Assembly: GCA_016929355.1 (NCBI GenBank)
Contig: JAFGJA010000476.1
Span: 1-6,294 of the forward strand
Direction of reading: 5' to 3'
DNA: 6,294 nt
Source of the DNA: Anaerolineae bacterium
Lineage (GTDB): Bacteria > Chloroflexota > Anaerolineae > Aggregatilineales > Aggregatilineaceae
Shown: positions 6,124 to 6,294 of the stretch, in pieces
Position numbering within the stretch: the first letter of the stretch is position 1
How the letters are laid out: each line of letters starts with the position of its first letter
Notes under the pieces: generated by a model
Told to the model about the DNA's origin: nothing
Database searches by the model: none
Seen by the model: only the letters and a program-made list of their open reading frames with translations
Made by a program: the position numbers and the translations under genes

Positions 6124-6225
6124 GCCCCTCTAAATCCACCTCTCCCGCCAAGCCGGAGAGGTGGACTTGATCGCGTACTTGACTCCCCCTCTCTATCAAA
6201 ATGGAGAGGGGGCTGGGGGGTGAGG
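6124..6225 (+). repeat. Palindromic intergenic repeat, copy 4 (double hairpin)
   Basis: It begins about 16 bp after the kdaD-like stop. The first hairpin has perfect 10 bp arms at 6136-6145 and 6155-6164 with a 9 nt loop. The second has 12 bp arms at 6185-6196 and 6201-6212 with the loop CAAA and one T-G wobble in place of a C-G pair. Between them a linker again ends TTGACTCC. The tail is GGCTGGGGGGTGAGG, ending 4 bp before the stop codon of the convergent gene. GTAAAC at the right end is lost. It could act as a transcription barrier between the converging genes, though no T-run is present. Confidence 0.8.
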
Positions 6226-6229
6226 CCGA

Positions 6230-6294
6230 TTACTGCGCGCCGGTTGAATAGTCTTCAAACTCAAGCTCGACCTCGCCCAGTTGGATGATGTCAT
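6230..6294 (-). CDS. C-terminal tail of a convergent gene, possibly FHA-domain protein (start outside window)
   Basis: On the minus strand the frame is open from the window edge to a TAA at 6232-6230 and encodes the last 20 residues, DIIQLGEVELEFEDYSTGAQ. The pattern GD-I-x-LG-x-x-x-L-x-F is what one sees in the last two strands of forkhead-associated (FHA) phosphothreonine-binding domains; here DIIQLGEVELEF fits it. That is a short match and only suggestive. The stop lies directly beside repeat copy 4, consistent with the repeat sitting between two converging genes. A second minus-strand frame is also open here, so the reading rests on the protein-like composition. Confidence 0.4.
   Translation of the reverse strand, partial: DIIQLGEVELEFEDYSTGAQ

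Noticed and set aside
6136..6212. Intrinsic (Rho-independent) terminator after the kdaD-like gene
   Set aside because: The hairpins are strong, but neither is followed by a T-run on either strand, so they are listed as repeats with a possible barrier role rather than as terminators.

Overview
The window looks like part of a moderately GC-rich bacterial chromosome. The family mix and the dispersed C-run/G-run palindromic repeats between genes remind me of Chloroflexota (Anaerolineae-like) genomes. That is an impression, because no rRNA or phylogenetic marker gene lies in the window. No tRNA, rRNA, CRISPR array, transposase or phage gene was seen.

Layout, left to right. (1) The C-terminal two thirds of a Gfo/Idh/MocA-type NAD(P)-dependent oxidoreductase runs off the left edge and ends at 702. 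(2) A short spacer holds a compact palindromic repeat. (3) A secreted alpha/beta hydrolase (865-1935) is followed 47 bp later by a 12-helix MFS transporter (1983-3158), probably as one transcription unit. (4) A second spacer carries the repeat. (5) An aldehyde dehydrogenase of the 2-oxoglutarate semialdehyde dehydrogenase type (3384-4979). (6) A third spacer carries the longest repeat copy and, further on, a dyad just upstream of the next gene. (7) A fumarylacetoacetase-fold protein closely resembling 2-keto-3-deoxy-D-arabinonate dehydratase, KdaD (5217-6107). (8) A fourth repeat copy, then the last 20 codons of a minus-strand gene converging from the right edge; its tail looks like the end of an FHA domain.

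How the genes may work together. The dehydratase and the aldehyde dehydrogenase would catalyse the last two steps of the oxidative, non-phosphorylative pentose route (Weimberg pathway): 2-keto-3-deoxypentonate to 2-oxoglutarate semialdehyde to 2-oxoglutarate. Their translation-initiation regions are nearly the same, which supports paired expression. The oxidoreductase could be a sugar dehydrogenase for the same route, the MFS protein an importer and the secreted hydrolase an esterase or peptidase working outside the cell. Those three links rest only on position. The pentonate dehydratase and lactonase are not in the window.

The least explained element is the repeat family. There is one copy in each of the four spacers longer than 100 bp, all in the same orientation, each beginning about 20-40 bp after a stop codon, and none in the 47 bp hydrolase-transporter gap. 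The stem of its main hairpin is kept while the loop varies.
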